From: Euryarchaeota archaeon UBA62
GTDB lineage: Archaea > Thermoplasmatota > Poseidoniia > Poseidoniales > Thalassarchaeaceae
NCBI GenBank assembly: GCA_002502095.1
Contig: DAPJ01000018.1
Coordinates: 1-47,953 of the forward strand
Direction: 5' to 3'
DNA length: 47,953 bases
Below are positions 7,565 to 16,362 of the stretch, piece after piece; within the stretch, counting starts at the first letter, position 1, and every line of letters starts with the position of its first letter. The notes beneath the pieces are model-generated. The model was not told where the DNA came from. It worked only from the letters and a program-made list of their open reading frames with translations, and did not search any database. Both the position numbers and the translations under genes were made by a program.

Positions 7565-9189
7565 GCAAGTCCAGAGTAGTCCGCCTCTGCTTCTTCCATC
7601 TCTATCTCTTCAACATCCATCTGTGCCAACTGTAGCTTCCCAGAAAGCTCATCATTAACTGCATGCCAATAGGAGTATGACTCGATTACCCATATCCCAG
7701 ACTCCCGACTTCCATTCCCGCTTTCCTTCACCCCTCCGAAGGGTAGGTGAGCCTCTGCACCAGTAGTAGAGTTGTTTATTCCGGTCATTCCAGCCTTAAT
7801 ACCAGTCTTGAATCTGAAAGCCTCTAGCCTATCATTTGTGTAGCAGGCACTAGAGAGACCGAATGGAGAAGCATTAGCCAAGCGAAGCGCGTCATCAAAG
7901 TCCTTCGCCTTAACTACTGTTACAACCGGACCGAAAATTTCCTCATGGAAGCATTTCATATCTTCAGTGACATTCTCATACACATGTGGCCACATGTACA
8001 CCCCTTCATCCGCATCTCCATGGAATCCATCAGGAAGATTATGATTTGCTATTCTACCGGATCCCCATAATTTGACAGCCCCATCATTTTCACAAATCTC
8101 TAGGCCCCTGAGGAAGTCTTCTCCATATTTCTCAGAAAGCATAGAACCGTAAAGAACCCCTTCATGACGCATTGAATCGCCTATCTGAGTTGTTGAAACC
8201 TTATCCATAAACTTGGACATGAACTCATCATACACGTCTTCATGTATTATCAGGTTTCCAAGACTCGTGCATCTTTGGCCAGCAGTCCCGAAGCCAGCCC
8301 AATAGGCTCCCTCGACAGCATTTTCAATATTAGCTGAAGGCATTACTACTAGGGGATTCTTTCCACCCAGCTCCAGTGATGCACTAACAAGGTTCCTTCC
8401 ACAGGTCTCACCAATCATTTTCCCTACTGGGGTGCTCCCAGTGAATGAAATTTTGTCTACCATCCCTAAGTCCGCTGCATCTACAAGATACTGTCCAGCG
8501 CCACTTCCCTTTCCATGGATGAGATTTATGACACCATCTGGAAGGCCCGCCTCATGCATTATTCGTGCGAGAGCAAATGAAAGTAGAGGCGAATCCTGAG
8601 GAGACTTCCAGACGCATGTATTTCCGCACATTATTGCAGGAATCATCTTCCAGAAAGGAACGGCTGAGGGGAAATTACAGGCATTGATAATTCCACAGAC
8701 CCCCAGGGGTCTCCTGTACGTGAACAGCTCTTTGTCAGGGAGCTCAGAATTAACCGTCTGTCCATATAATCTTCTTCCCTCTGATTGGAAGAATAGACAA
8801 GTATCGATAGCCTCCTGAATCTCTCCTCCGCATTCCTTCATGGTCTTCCCGATTTCTCGTGCCTGTAAGCGAACAAGATCCTCCTTCCTCTCCATCAATA
8901 ATCTGCCCATATTTCCGATAACTTGACCCCTAGTGGGGGCAGGGGTGGAAGACCAAGACGGAAACGCCTTTCGAGCCGCCCGGAGGGCATCATGTACATC
9001 TTCCTTGGTGGAGAGGGGGAATTCTCCCAGAGTATCTTCTAACCAAGCTGGATTTTTACTGGTAAATGTCTTACCATCGCCCGAATTACAAAGTCTTCCC
9101 GCGATAATATTGTACCCTCTTATTGCAGGGCTACCATTTGGATTTTCTATTTTCATTGTCTCGAAGCCAGTTTCCAGCACATGAGTCAT
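7561..9189 (-). CDS. NAD(P)-dependent aldehyde dehydrogenase (ALDH superfamily)
   Basis: A 542-residue protein with the complete ALDH fold. The cofactor region has NACNFPSAVPFWK and SFTGSTPVGK. The general-base glutamate lies in ASLELGGKNP near residue 272, and the catalytic cysteine in GTAGQRCTSLGNL near residue 307. The C-terminal HEEIFGPVVTV and PFGGVKESGNGSRE motifs are present. GTAGQRCT resembles ALDH7-like (alpha-aminoadipic or piperideine-carboxylate) enzymes, but the substrate cannot be fixed. It is longer than usual by an N-terminal stretch; ATG at 9189 or an internal ATG (MKIENPNG, residue 12) could be the start. It is divergent from cdc48 across a 142-base region containing an inverted repeat. 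Confidence 0.9.
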   Translation of the reverse strand: MTHVLETGFETMKIENPNGSPAIRGYNIIAGRLCNSGDGKTFTSKNPAWLEDTLGEFPLSTKEDVHDALRAARKAFPSWSSTPAPTRGQVIGNMGRLLMERKEDLVRLQAREIGKTMKECGGEIQEAIDTCLFFQSEGRRLYGQTVNSELPDKELFTYRRPLGVCGIINACNFPSAVPFWKMIPAIMCGNTCVWKSPQDSPLLSFALARIMHEAGLPDGVINLIHGKGSGAGQYLVDAADLGMVDKISFTGSTPVGKMIGETCGRNLVSASLELGGKNPLVVMPSANIENAVEGAYWAGFGTAGQRCTSLGNLIIHEDVYDEFMSKFMDKVSTTQIGDSMRHEGVLYGSMLSEKYGEDFLRGLEICENDGAVKLWGSGRIANHNLPDGFHGDADEGVYMWPHVYENVTEDMKCFHEEIFGPVVTVVKAKDFDDALRLANASPFGLSSACYTNDRLEAFRFKTGIKAGMTGINNSTTGAEAHLPFGGVKESGNGSRESGIWVIESYSYWHAVNDELSGKLQLAQMDVEEIEMEEAEADYSGLA

Positions 9190-9248
9190 GTATGTACCGA
9201 ATCAACCAACAGACATAATGCTACTCATCGAGGCACATCGTTCTGATA

Positions 9249-9281
9249 ACCAATCGCAATTTTTGACATACTTTGATTGGT
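9249..9281. repeat. Inverted repeat in the ALDH-cdc48 divergent promoter
   Basis: ACCAATC at 9249-9255 and GATTGGT at 9275-9281 form perfect seven-base arms separated by 19 bases. The dyad lies just upstream of the likely cdc48 TATA element and about 60 bases from the ALDH start, so it is placed as an operator would be. The arms are short, so chance is possible. Confidence 0.35.
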
Positions 9282-9284
9282 GGG

Positions 9285-9322
9285 TTTAACTAATGTGGCT
9301 ATCGAGGTGTGTCCGCTAGGAG
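9285..9322 (+). promoter_or_regulatory. Candidate cdc48 promoter and ribosome binding site
   Basis: A TATA-like TTTAACTA at 9285-9292 would place initiation near 9315. AGGAG at 9318-9322 sits nine bases before the ATG at 9332. The position relative to the start is right; the TATA match is moderate. Confidence 0.35.
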
Positions 9323-9331
9323 CCTTAGTAC

Positions 9332-11557
9332 ATGACCGATGACAATTCTGATTCCCTTACACTTAGAGTGGCTAAGGCCATACCGAGCGACGTCGGACAT
9401 GGTAGAGCTAGAGTCCCATTTGATAATGATTTGAATCTCAAACCGGGAGACATAATTGAGGTCTCCGGAGAGAGAAAAACTGCCGCGATTGTCTGGAGGT
9501 GTAGGCCAGAAGATGCGAATCTCGGGGTAATAAGGGTGGATGGAATCATCCGTAAGAACGCTGGAGTTAGTCTCGGTGATAGAGTTGATATCAAGAAAGT
9601 CGAGACACAGCCTTGTCAAAGACTAGTTCTTAGCCCTGTCATGGCTAAGCAGCAGAAGGTAAGATTCGGTCCCGGAATAGAGGGATTCGCACGCAGGGGA
9701 CTAAACAAGAGGCCTGTTGTAGCTGGTGATAGGATATTTATCCCAGGGATGACTCTTTTCGCGGAGGCTCTCCCATTTGCAATTGTCTCAACCAAGCCTA
9801 AAGGTATCGTCCAGGTCTTACCAGACACTGATATCGTGATCAAAGAGGATGCAGTCGATGAGGAAGAGCAGGGGGATGTACAGACAATTTCCTATGAAGA
9901 CATTGGTGGTCTGGGCGATCAGCTCCAGAAGGTCAGAGAAATGATAGAACTCCCTCTCAAACACCCCATTCTATTCAGGAGGTTAGGAATAGACCCTCCT
10001 AGAGGAGTATTACTCCACGGACCTCCAGGTACTGGAAAAACTCTCATCGCCAAGGCTGTAGCATCAGAGACCAATGCACACTTCACTTCCATCAATGGTC
10101 CTGAGATTATCTCAAAGTATTACGGAGAAAGTGAGAAGCAGTTAAGAGAGATATTTGAGGAGGCCGCAGCCAATACTCCAGCTATAATCTTCATCGATGA
10201 GCTAGATAGTATTGCTCCCAAGAGAGAAGATGTAAGTGGAGAAGTGGAGAGAAGGGTAGTTGCTCAATTACTGACCTTACTTGATGGAATGCAGGGTAGA
10301 GACAACGTTGTTGTCATAGGCGCTACCAACAGGCAGGATGCTATCGATCCAGCTCTAAGGAGGCCCGGAAGATTTGATCGCGAGATAGAGATTGGTGTTC
10401 CCGACAAGAATGGAAGAGCTGAGATAATTGGAATCCACACACGTGGAATGCCAATAAGTGACGATTTCGACGTAGAATGGCTACTTGATAATACAAATGG
10501 ATTCGTTGGAGCTGATATCTCAGCACTTGTTAGAGAGTCCGCAATGAAGGCTCTCAGAAGGTATCTTCCTGAAATCGATCTGGATGAGGAGCAAATACCT
10601 CCAGAAGTACTGGAAAAGATGGCAGTAATTATGGCCGATTTCAGGATGGCCATCAAGGAAGTCGAGCCTAGCGCTCTTCGAGAGATTTACTTGGAAGTAC
10701 CGGAGGTATCTTGGGACGAAGTAGGAGGGCTTCAAGAGATCAAAGATAGACTCAAGGAAAGTATTGAATGGCCACTTACCAAGCCAGAATTATTCGAACA
10801 CTTTGGTATCAACCCGCCCAGAGGAATAGTACTGTTTGGTGCCCCAGGGACAGGTAAAACACTTCTTGCCAAGGCAATAGCCAATGAGGCTAAGGCCAAC
10901 TTCATCACTATTAAGGGACCAGAGCTAATATCCAAGTGGGTCGGTGAATCAGAGAAAGCCGTCAGAGAGGTATTCAAGAAGGCCAAGCAGTCTAGTCCTT
11001 CGATTATCTTCTTAGACGAGTTTGAGAGTATAGCAGGAATTAGGAGAACTAGTTCGGGAGAAGGCTCTGACGTCATAAACAGAGTGGTGAATCAGTTGCT
11101 GAGCAGTATGGACGGTGTTGAGGGCATGGAAGGAGTTATTGTTGTTGCAGCCACTAACCGTCCAGAAATGATTGATCCAGCTCTCCTGAGGAGTGGAAGA
11201 TTTGAGAGAGTAATGCATGTTCCTCCTCCTGACCCAGAGGCTCTAAAGGCAATTTTGGAGATTCATACAGAAAATATGCCTCTTGGAAAATTCTCACTTG
11301 ATGAGATAGCCTCTAAGCTTGAGAATTACACTGGTGCAGATATCGAAGCAGTTTGCAGAGAAGCGGGACTTATCGCCATGAGGGCGGATAGGAAAACGGT
11401 GAGTAAGAAGCACTTCGAAGAAGCAGTTGAAAGAGTCAGGCCCACTGTTTCCGATGAGATGATGCTCTATTACAACAGGATGGAAGATCTCCTAACCAGT
11501 GGTCTGCAGTCAGTGAGAAGGCTTCCTGACAGTCTCGCAGGAATAGAATCTGTATGA
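9332..11557 (+). CDS. cdc48: Cdc48/VCP-like (VAT) AAA+ ATPase
   Basis: A 741-residue unfoldase with an N-terminal double-psi barrel and four-strand domain (residues 1-190, starting DSLTLRVAKAIPSDVGHGRARV), then two AAA modules. D1 has Walker A GPPGTGKT near 230 and Walker B IIFIDELDS near 287; D2 has GAPGTGKT near 503 and IIFLDEFES near 559. Arginine-finger regions (RPGRFDREIEI and RSGRFERVMHV) are present in both. It forms hexamers that unfold substrates, usually for the archaeal proteasome. It ends soon after the D2 lid and lacks the HbYX-type tail some VAT proteins use to dock to the proteasome. A PRC-barrel gene follows 10 bases later. Confidence 0.95.
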   Translation: MTDDNSDSLTLRVAKAIPSDVGHGRARVPFDNDLNLKPGDIIEVSGERKTAAIVWRCRPEDANLGVIRVDGIIRKNAGVSLGDRVDIKKVETQPCQRLVLSPVMAKQQKVRFGPGIEGFARRGLNKRPVVAGDRIFIPGMTLFAEALPFAIVSTKPKGIVQVLPDTDIVIKEDAVDEEEQGDVQTISYEDIGGLGDQLQKVREMIELPLKHPILFRRLGIDPPRGVLLHGPPGTGKTLIAKAVASETNAHFTSINGPEIISKYYGESEKQLREIFEEAAANTPAIIFIDELDSIAPKREDVSGEVERRVVAQLLTLLDGMQGRDNVVVIGATNRQDAIDPALRRPGRFDREIEIGVPDKNGRAEIIGIHTRGMPISDDFDVEWLLDNTNGFVGADISALVRESAMKALRRYLPEIDLDEEQIPPEVLEKMAVIMADFRMAIKEVEPSALREIYLEVPEVSWDEVGGLQEIKDRLKESIEWPLTKPELFEHFGINPPRGIVLFGAPGTGKTLLAKAIANEAKANFITIKGPELISKWVGESEKAVREVFKKAKQSSPSIIFLDEFESIAGIRRTSSGEGSDVINRVVNQLLSSMDGVEGMEGVIVVAATNRPEMIDPALLRSGRFERVMHVPPPDPEALKAILEIHTENMPLGKFSLDEIASKLENYTGADIEAVCREAGLIAMRADRKTVSKKHFEEAVERVRPTVSDEMMLYYNRMEDLLTSGLQSVRRLPDSLAGIESV

Positions 11558-11567
11558 GGTAGAAAAG

Positions 11568-11810
11568 ATGCCAACAACATTCGGCAGAGAGCTCCTCGGC
11601 AGGGATGTGATAGATGCTTCAAGCGATAAGCTTGGGACAATGGCGGACTTCAGCGTAGATATGGATACCGGCTCAATTGTTGCTCTTCTTGTGGTAATAG
11701 ACCATGGAATAGATCCCAAGTTCCTTCCATGGCCAACATCAGATGGACTGTTGTCTGTCCCTGTTTCAGAGGTAGCAAACATAGGTTCTGAGATACAGCT
11801 ATCCCGTTGA
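11568..11810 (+). CDS. PRC-barrel domain protein
   Basis: An 80-residue single-domain protein. GRELLGRDVIDASSDKLGTM, followed by a VDMDTGSIVALLVV strand pair, is the classic PRC-barrel start, and the second half (FLPWPTSDGLLSVPVSEVANIG) completes the barrel. Stand-alone archaeal PRC proteins are small beta-barrels implicated in RNA or ribosome-related binding and, in haloarchaea, in cell division (CdpB family). It begins 10 bases after cdc48 with GAGGT upstream, so the two are probably cotranscribed. No catalytic residues are expected. Confidence 0.85.
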   Translation: MPTTFGRELLGRDVIDASSDKLGTMADFSVDMDTGSIVALLVVIDHGIDPKFLPWPTSDGLLSVPVSEVANIGSEIQLSR

Positions 11811-11899
11811 ACTCCTGATGCGTGAGTGTTCACGGCCCCACAACGGTATTAATACGAAGTTAAGGCTCGATGACTATTCCTATAGATGGAGGTATAGGC

Positions 11900-13543
11900 A
11901 TGGCAGACTTTAATGCATCAATCAGAAGGCTGTCCTCACCTAAATTTAGGAGAGGCGCATCGATTGCCGCCTTCTGGATTCTGATAGGTGTCCTCGCCGC
12001 AGAAATCCTCCAAACATACTTGGTTGATGGGGAAACCCAGCAATCTGCTTATGGAGATGATTGGAATGATTTAGGATCATTTAGGTCTGATATCAATGAT
12101 ATGGGTATCGAAACAAATGCATTGGTATCAAGTCCACTGTTACTAAGTGAGATAGATTATCCAGAAGAGGCCGTCTTCGTTGTCTCGGGAGTCGAAAGGG
12201 ATACTATCTCTTTACCAAGATTCACGGGTGACGAGAGCGTAATCGAACTTACCGAAAGCGATGGCTACACAAATTCAGAGATTTTAGCAATCGAGAATTT
12301 CGTCCAGAGAGGAGGAACTGTCATCCTCATGGATGATTTTGGCTACTCCGCTCAATTAGCCAGTCAGTTTGGACTTGATTACTCTGGACATAGACTGTAT
12401 GATGGTCAAGCTTATGCTCATGAGCTAGATTACAACTATGTATGGATTAACACAACCTCTGCCTACAATTTCACAACCAATTCTGGCTCGCTTTCTTCTG
12501 TCAATCCGTGCCTGAAGGACTCTGATGATGACGGAGTAATCGATTTACTAGATATTGAGCCCTTTAACTCAGACATCACCACTTCTGGGATATCACTCGG
12601 TGATGCCGGACTCTGCTCTCACAGATTCGATCCGATTACTTCAACCTGGGACTTCTCAGAGGACTATGAAATTCTGACCAACGGTCCATCAGCATTCGAG
12701 AAAGATAGTTCCTACAATCCTGTTGAAAATAGATATGCAATTGGGCGCTCGACTCTGGACTCTTATTTAGATACCAATGATGATGGAAATCTGACAGTCG
12801 GCTTCGAAGCCGCGGGAATTCAGGATGATGAACAGGGCCCCTTTGCAGTCTATGTGAGATACTGTTTCGATCGTCTATGCATAGATTCCGATTCAGGGAG
12901 GGTTCACTTTGTTTCTGATGGTTCTCTGTTGATTAATTCACTATATGATCCTGATTTCGACTCAGATTATTCTGGACTGGTACCAAGTAATGATAATAGA
13001 AAATGGGCCCTCGATATTATTGCGGAGGCCCTTCTAATTGGCAATTCTAGCACTCTAGCGACAGAGAATGCAATAGTCATCTTCGACGAGAGTAGACATC
13101 AACAATCAAATATTGGAGGAGATACTTACAATCTACTATACTATCTTCTAATTTACTTCACAAATGACTGGATGGCAATGCTGATACTATTCCTAGGTCT
13201 TTTCATCTCTCTTGAAGCTGTCTTAATCAGGAAAGAAGATCCCGATGAGTGGAGGCACGTCTTCAGGATTATTTACTATGGATTCGGAGATGCAAGAAGG
13301 TATGAGTACTATCAAAGACCACAAAAGATTAGACAGGTTCTCCTCACAAGGATAAGAAATGTAAATGCCATGTCAAGGGAAGAGTTTGACGCTCTTCCAG
13401 CAGCCGAACTTCAGAGGATGGTGGATGATAAGGTTCTGACAGATTTCATATTCAACGATAGGAGATACAAAACCGACGAATTAGTGGGCATTGTGAAGAG
13501 AATTAAGGACTGGGGAACTACTGATACAGAAGGAGTTGCATAG
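11900..13543 (+). CDS. DUF4350-like membrane protein with calcium-binding-type repeats
   Basis: A protein of about 547 residues. A transmembrane helix near residues 20-42 leads to a large extracytoplasmic domain with ENFVQRGGTVILMDDFGYS, typical of DUF4350 glutamine-amidotransferase-like folds. The domain also holds DSDDDGVIDLLDIEPFN (near residue 207), a thrombospondin type 3-like calcium site, and DTNDDGNLTV (near 291), an EF-hand-like loop. A second transmembrane helix (WMAMLILFLGLFISLEAVL) precedes a charged cytoplasmic tail of about 100 residues. GGAGGT at 11888-11893, six bases before ATG 11900, fixes this start over an upstream ATG at 11870. It precedes a DUF58 gene, the usual company of DUF4350 proteins. 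Confidence 0.75.
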   Translation: MADFNASIRRLSSPKFRRGASIAAFWILIGVLAAEILQTYLVDGETQQSAYGDDWNDLGSFRSDINDMGIETNALVSSPLLLSEIDYPEEAVFVVSGVERDTISLPRFTGDESVIELTESDGYTNSEILAIENFVQRGGTVILMDDFGYSAQLASQFGLDYSGHRLYDGQAYAHELDYNYVWINTTSAYNFTTNSGSLSSVNPCLKDSDDDGVIDLLDIEPFNSDITTSGISLGDAGLCSHRFDPITSTWDFSEDYEILTNGPSAFEKDSSYNPVENRYAIGRSTLDSYLDTNDDGNLTVGFEAAGIQDDEQGPFAVYVRYCFDRLCIDSDSGRVHFVSDGSLLINSLYDPDFDSDYSGLVPSNDNRKWALDIIAEALLIGNSSTLATENAIVIFDESRHQQSNIGGDTYNLLYYLLIYFTNDWMAMLILFLGLFISLEAVLIRKEDPDEWRHVFRIIYYGFGDARRYEYYQRPQKIRQVLLTRIRNVNAMSREEFDALPAAELQRMVDDKVLTDFIFNDRRYKTDELVGIVKRIKDWGTTDTEGVA

Positions 13544-13544
13544 T

Positions 13545-14798
13545 ATGTGGACTAGAAAAGCCGCCATTATGTTGACCAGTGGAATCAGTCTGATTCTGAT
13601 TGGAATGATGATTTCTAATTTCCAACTGATGATAATTGGACTATCCTTTATCTCTATGTTAGCAATCAATGGCTGGGTAGCAGGGCATTCCGATCTAACA
13701 ATAATCAGGGAGACCTCTGCGACTAACGTCTACAAAGGTGATGATATTGTTGTATCTCTTACCATAACCAACAACTCATACCGCAGAACTCAACAATTGG
13801 AGCTATTCGATAACGTACCTCATGAGATGAAGATGCGCAAAGGAATCAACCAAATGAGGATGAACTTGGGGCCTAGGCAGTCGACTACGATGAAGTATGT
13901 AGTCCGCTGTCCACTCAGGGGACATTATACCGTAGGTCCGGTATCTGTGAGGTATCGTAACGCATTCAATCTCTTCGTGAGCGAAACCAAAGTCGATGAT
14001 AGGTCCGATATCACGGTCTTCCCTCAAATCAGAGATATAGAGGAAGCACTTCTAAGATCTGATGTTCCTAAGATGTATTCAGGAGCGACAACCCTGAAAA
14101 CTCCGGGTCCAGGAATGGAATTCTACGCACTCAGGGAGTATCTTCCAGGAGACTCATTCAGATCAATTAATTGGAAGGCTCTAGCGAGAACTGGGGAGAT
14201 GATGGTCAATGAGAAGACAAGGGATGCAGTTACCGATGTATTCGTCATTGTTGACACTAGGGACGTTTCAAGAATAGGTACCGTACTCAAGAATCCCTTG
14301 GAGATGGGTACTGTAGCCGCCGCCTCAGTCTCCAATTATTTCCTCAAGAGAAGAGACTCCGTTTCTCTCGTCACTTATGGCTCAAGGATGGATTACCTAC
14401 CTCCAGAAACAGGAGATAAGCAGTACTTCAAGATTCTTAGTGGACTCGCATCTGTCCAGCCAAAAGGCTCCATGCCTCTGCAAGCAGTCACTAATGCTCT
14501 ATCTCCCAGAATCAGCAGAGGCTCCCCAGTTTTCATTATCAGCAGCCTTGAGGGAGATGGCACAACTCTTCCAGCAATCAGAAGCCTCTCTGGGAAAGGA
14601 CACGAGGTCATCGTACTATCTCCGAGTAGCATAGATCTAGAGAGGCTAGTTAGTAGAATTCCTCGGATGTCTTATGAAGTTCTGAAACTTGAGAGACAAA
14701 ATAGGCTCACAGCGATTGCCGGTTATGGTGCTAAGGTGATAGATTGGACTCCCGATGTCGAGCTCTCACAGGCATTATTACAGATTAATTTGAGTTAG
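13545..14798 (+). CDS. DUF58 domain membrane protein
   Basis: About 417 residues. Two close hydrophobic helices (residues 6-45) are followed by a beta-sandwich region (VSLTITNNSYRRTQQLELFDN) and then the DUF58 signature: GPGMEFYALREYLPGDSFRSINWKALARTGEM near residues 190-220. A von Willebrand A-like fold follows, with VFVIVDTRD. Such proteins normally work with a MoxR-type AAA+ ATPase and a VWA or DUF4350 partner, perhaps assembling surface or periplasmic complexes. No moxR gene is next to it here. AGGAG at 13531-13535, nine bases before ATG 13545, supports this start over a TTG at 13536. The start follows the upstream stop directly. Confidence 0.85.
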   Translation: MWTRKAAIMLTSGISLILIGMMISNFQLMIIGLSFISMLAINGWVAGHSDLTIIRETSATNVYKGDDIVVSLTITNNSYRRTQQLELFDNVPHEMKMRKGINQMRMNLGPRQSTTMKYVVRCPLRGHYTVGPVSVRYRNAFNLFVSETKVDDRSDITVFPQIRDIEEALLRSDVPKMYSGATTLKTPGPGMEFYALREYLPGDSFRSINWKALARTGEMMVNEKTRDAVTDVFVIVDTRDVSRIGTVLKNPLEMGTVAAASVSNYFLKRRDSVSLVTYGSRMDYLPPETGDKQYFKILSGLASVQPKGSMPLQAVTNALSPRISRGSPVFIISSLEGDGTTLPAIRSLSGKGHEVIVLSPSSIDLERLVSRIPRMSYEVLKLERQNRLTAIAGYGAKVIDWTPDVELSQALLQINLS

Positions 14799-14809
14799 GA
14801 TGGATAGAT

Positions 14810-16015
14810 ATGGTAGACAAAAAAGTTTCAGAGAACTCATCTCTAGAGATTTCAAGTCTGAGAAGAAGATGGAAAATAATTTTCCTTCAACTCATCTCAA
14901 CCACCGCTCTACTTGCGCTAATGAATAGAATGATCAAATTATACGGCTCCTGCTCTGATACATTCGTTGAATCATATGACGGCTCTAACTATTGGTGTCC
15001 TTCATATGAGCATACTAGAGGGCTAATTTGGTTCCAAGAGCAAACAGGTTCTCTCATTCTTCCGGATGCAGTTCATGGATTAGATCAAACAGGAAACATG
15101 TCACTCGTCGCTCCATTGATAATCTGTGCGATTTTGACGGCCATCTGGATTTATACCCTCACCGCGAAGGAAAATATTAGCAAGAATATCAGGAGAATAG
15201 TAGTCGGGGGAATGCTAGCATGGGGGCTACTTCCGTTTGTTGTATCTTGGCTGGTTGCGATTTCCAACTTTGGAATCCACCTACCATGGGGGCCAACAGA
15301 TGAACTGAATCATTTGGATAATCTCTGGGAACCACTTCTCTTCATAATAGAGCTAGTTTTCTTGGGCATAGTATTCGCTCCGGTACTTTCCGGATTGATG
15401 GGGATTTGGGGCCTATCTAGGAAACTTCTGACATGGACCGTTGGATATTATCTGACAGTTATCGGAATACATGCCATCTTGACTTTTGAAGGCATTACCG
15501 AGTCAGTCGATCTTGGTCTTTCACCACTTCCAGCTCAGATAGGAGAGGCTACCTTGCTAGGCGGATTAGTATCTCCACTGTCTCTGAGCTTGATGCAAGT
15601 AGCTATACTTCTACTGGTGTATCTAGAATCTGGCTCTGCGGTAATATCCAATATGGAGTATGCCTCAATGCTTCCAGGAGATGCAAGAAGAGATCCAGAA
15701 TACGTGCGTCAGTTCAACAATGTAGTAAACGGCCACATAGCTCATCTGATTGGTGTAATGGCTCTCGTAGCTCTAACAACGGCAATTGCCCTTGAATTCG
15801 ATGATTTCCTAATCTCTACAGTGAGCGCTCTTTCTGGTGGTCAATGGGCCGGTCAGGTGAAGGAGTCACTAGAGCTACAACTGACTTACGGGAAAGTAAT
15901 CTCTGCAGGACTGTTCCTGATAGTCGTAGCAGGGATGAGATTTATTCTACCTTGGCAGAGAGTTACGGGAATGGTTGAAACAGCCTTTCTCAGATTCAGA
16001 TCAACTGATAATTAG
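14810..16015 (+). CDS. Polytopic membrane protein, unknown function, DUF58 cluster
   Basis: A 401-residue protein with about seven to nine hydrophobic helices: near residues 22-40, 100-118, 128-150, 165-195, 205-225, 245-272, 310-345 and 362-382. A cysteine-containing external loop (GSCSD...YWCPSYEH) sits between the first two. No catalytic motif or known transporter signature is visible. It starts 11 bases after the DUF58 stop and closes the run cdc48, PRC, DUF4350-like, DUF58. By position it is a membrane component of the DUF58 system, but that is inference. Its stop abuts the convergent stop at 16016 (TAGCTA). Confidence 0.75.
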   Translation: MVDKKVSENSSLEISSLRRRWKIIFLQLISTTALLALMNRMIKLYGSCSDTFVESYDGSNYWCPSYEHTRGLIWFQEQTGSLILPDAVHGLDQTGNMSLVAPLIICAILTAIWIYTLTAKENISKNIRRIVVGGMLAWGLLPFVVSWLVAISNFGIHLPWGPTDELNHLDNLWEPLLFIIELVFLGIVFAPVLSGLMGIWGLSRKLLTWTVGYYLTVIGIHAILTFEGITESVDLGLSPLPAQIGEATLLGGLVSPLSLSLMQVAILLLVYLESGSAVISNMEYASMLPGDARRDPEYVRQFNNVVNGHIAHLIGVMALVALTTAIALEFDDFLISTVSALSGGQWAGQVKESLELQLTYGKVISAGLFLIVVAGMRFILPWQRVTGMVETAFLRFRSTDN

Positions 16016-16327
16016 CTATCTGACTCCAATTAGGGAGCTAATCATTCTAAAGATAAAGTCAGAAACAAGAGGAATCACAAAAATTAGAACAATAACCGAG
16101 AGAACTTCACTTTCCACTCCAAAGGAAGAATCAACAGCTAGATTAATTTCCTCAAAGAAGAATAAAGCTGAACAAAATACAGCCAATACAACAGCTCTCT
16201 CAGGCCATGAAGAATATCGCCTTCCTTCAGTGAACTTTCGTCCTAATAATGTCCCGCGCGCTTGCATTACCCCGTTGAAAACAACTACCAATATCAAAAA
16301 TGCCCTTGATTTACAAATCTGATACAC
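16016..16327 (-). CDS. Small membrane protein, unknown
   Basis: 103 residues with three hydrophobic stretches: about residues 8-20, 44-60 (ERAVVLAVFCSALFFF) and 78-100 (LSVIVLIFVIPLVSDFIF). The stop abuts the stop of the plus-strand neighbour exactly, and the start is 35 bases from the divergent TtuA-like gene. The plus-strand frame over the same region lacks any protein-like pattern. No family is recognised; the membrane-like composition is the main support. Confidence 0.55.
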   Translation of the reverse strand: MYQICKSRAFLILVVVFNGVMQARGTLLGRKFTEGRRYSSWPERAVVLAVFCSALFFFEEINLAVDSSFGVESEVLSVIVLIFVIPLVSDFIFRMISSLIGVR

Positions 16328-16362
16328 ATTGGGTTCAAGTCAAGCCCCTCCCGGGAGGGGTC

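Noticed and set aside
10264..10656. Minus-strand open frame of 130 codons inside cdc48
   Set aside because: Serine/leucine-rich antisense shadow of the D1 domain; no motif and no start context.
15975..16322. Plus-strand open frame of 115 codons over the end of the polytopic gene and the small membrane gene
   Set aside because: It overlaps the end of a well-supported gene, has no domain-like pattern, and the minus strand of the same interval encodes a membrane-like protein with an exact abutting stop.
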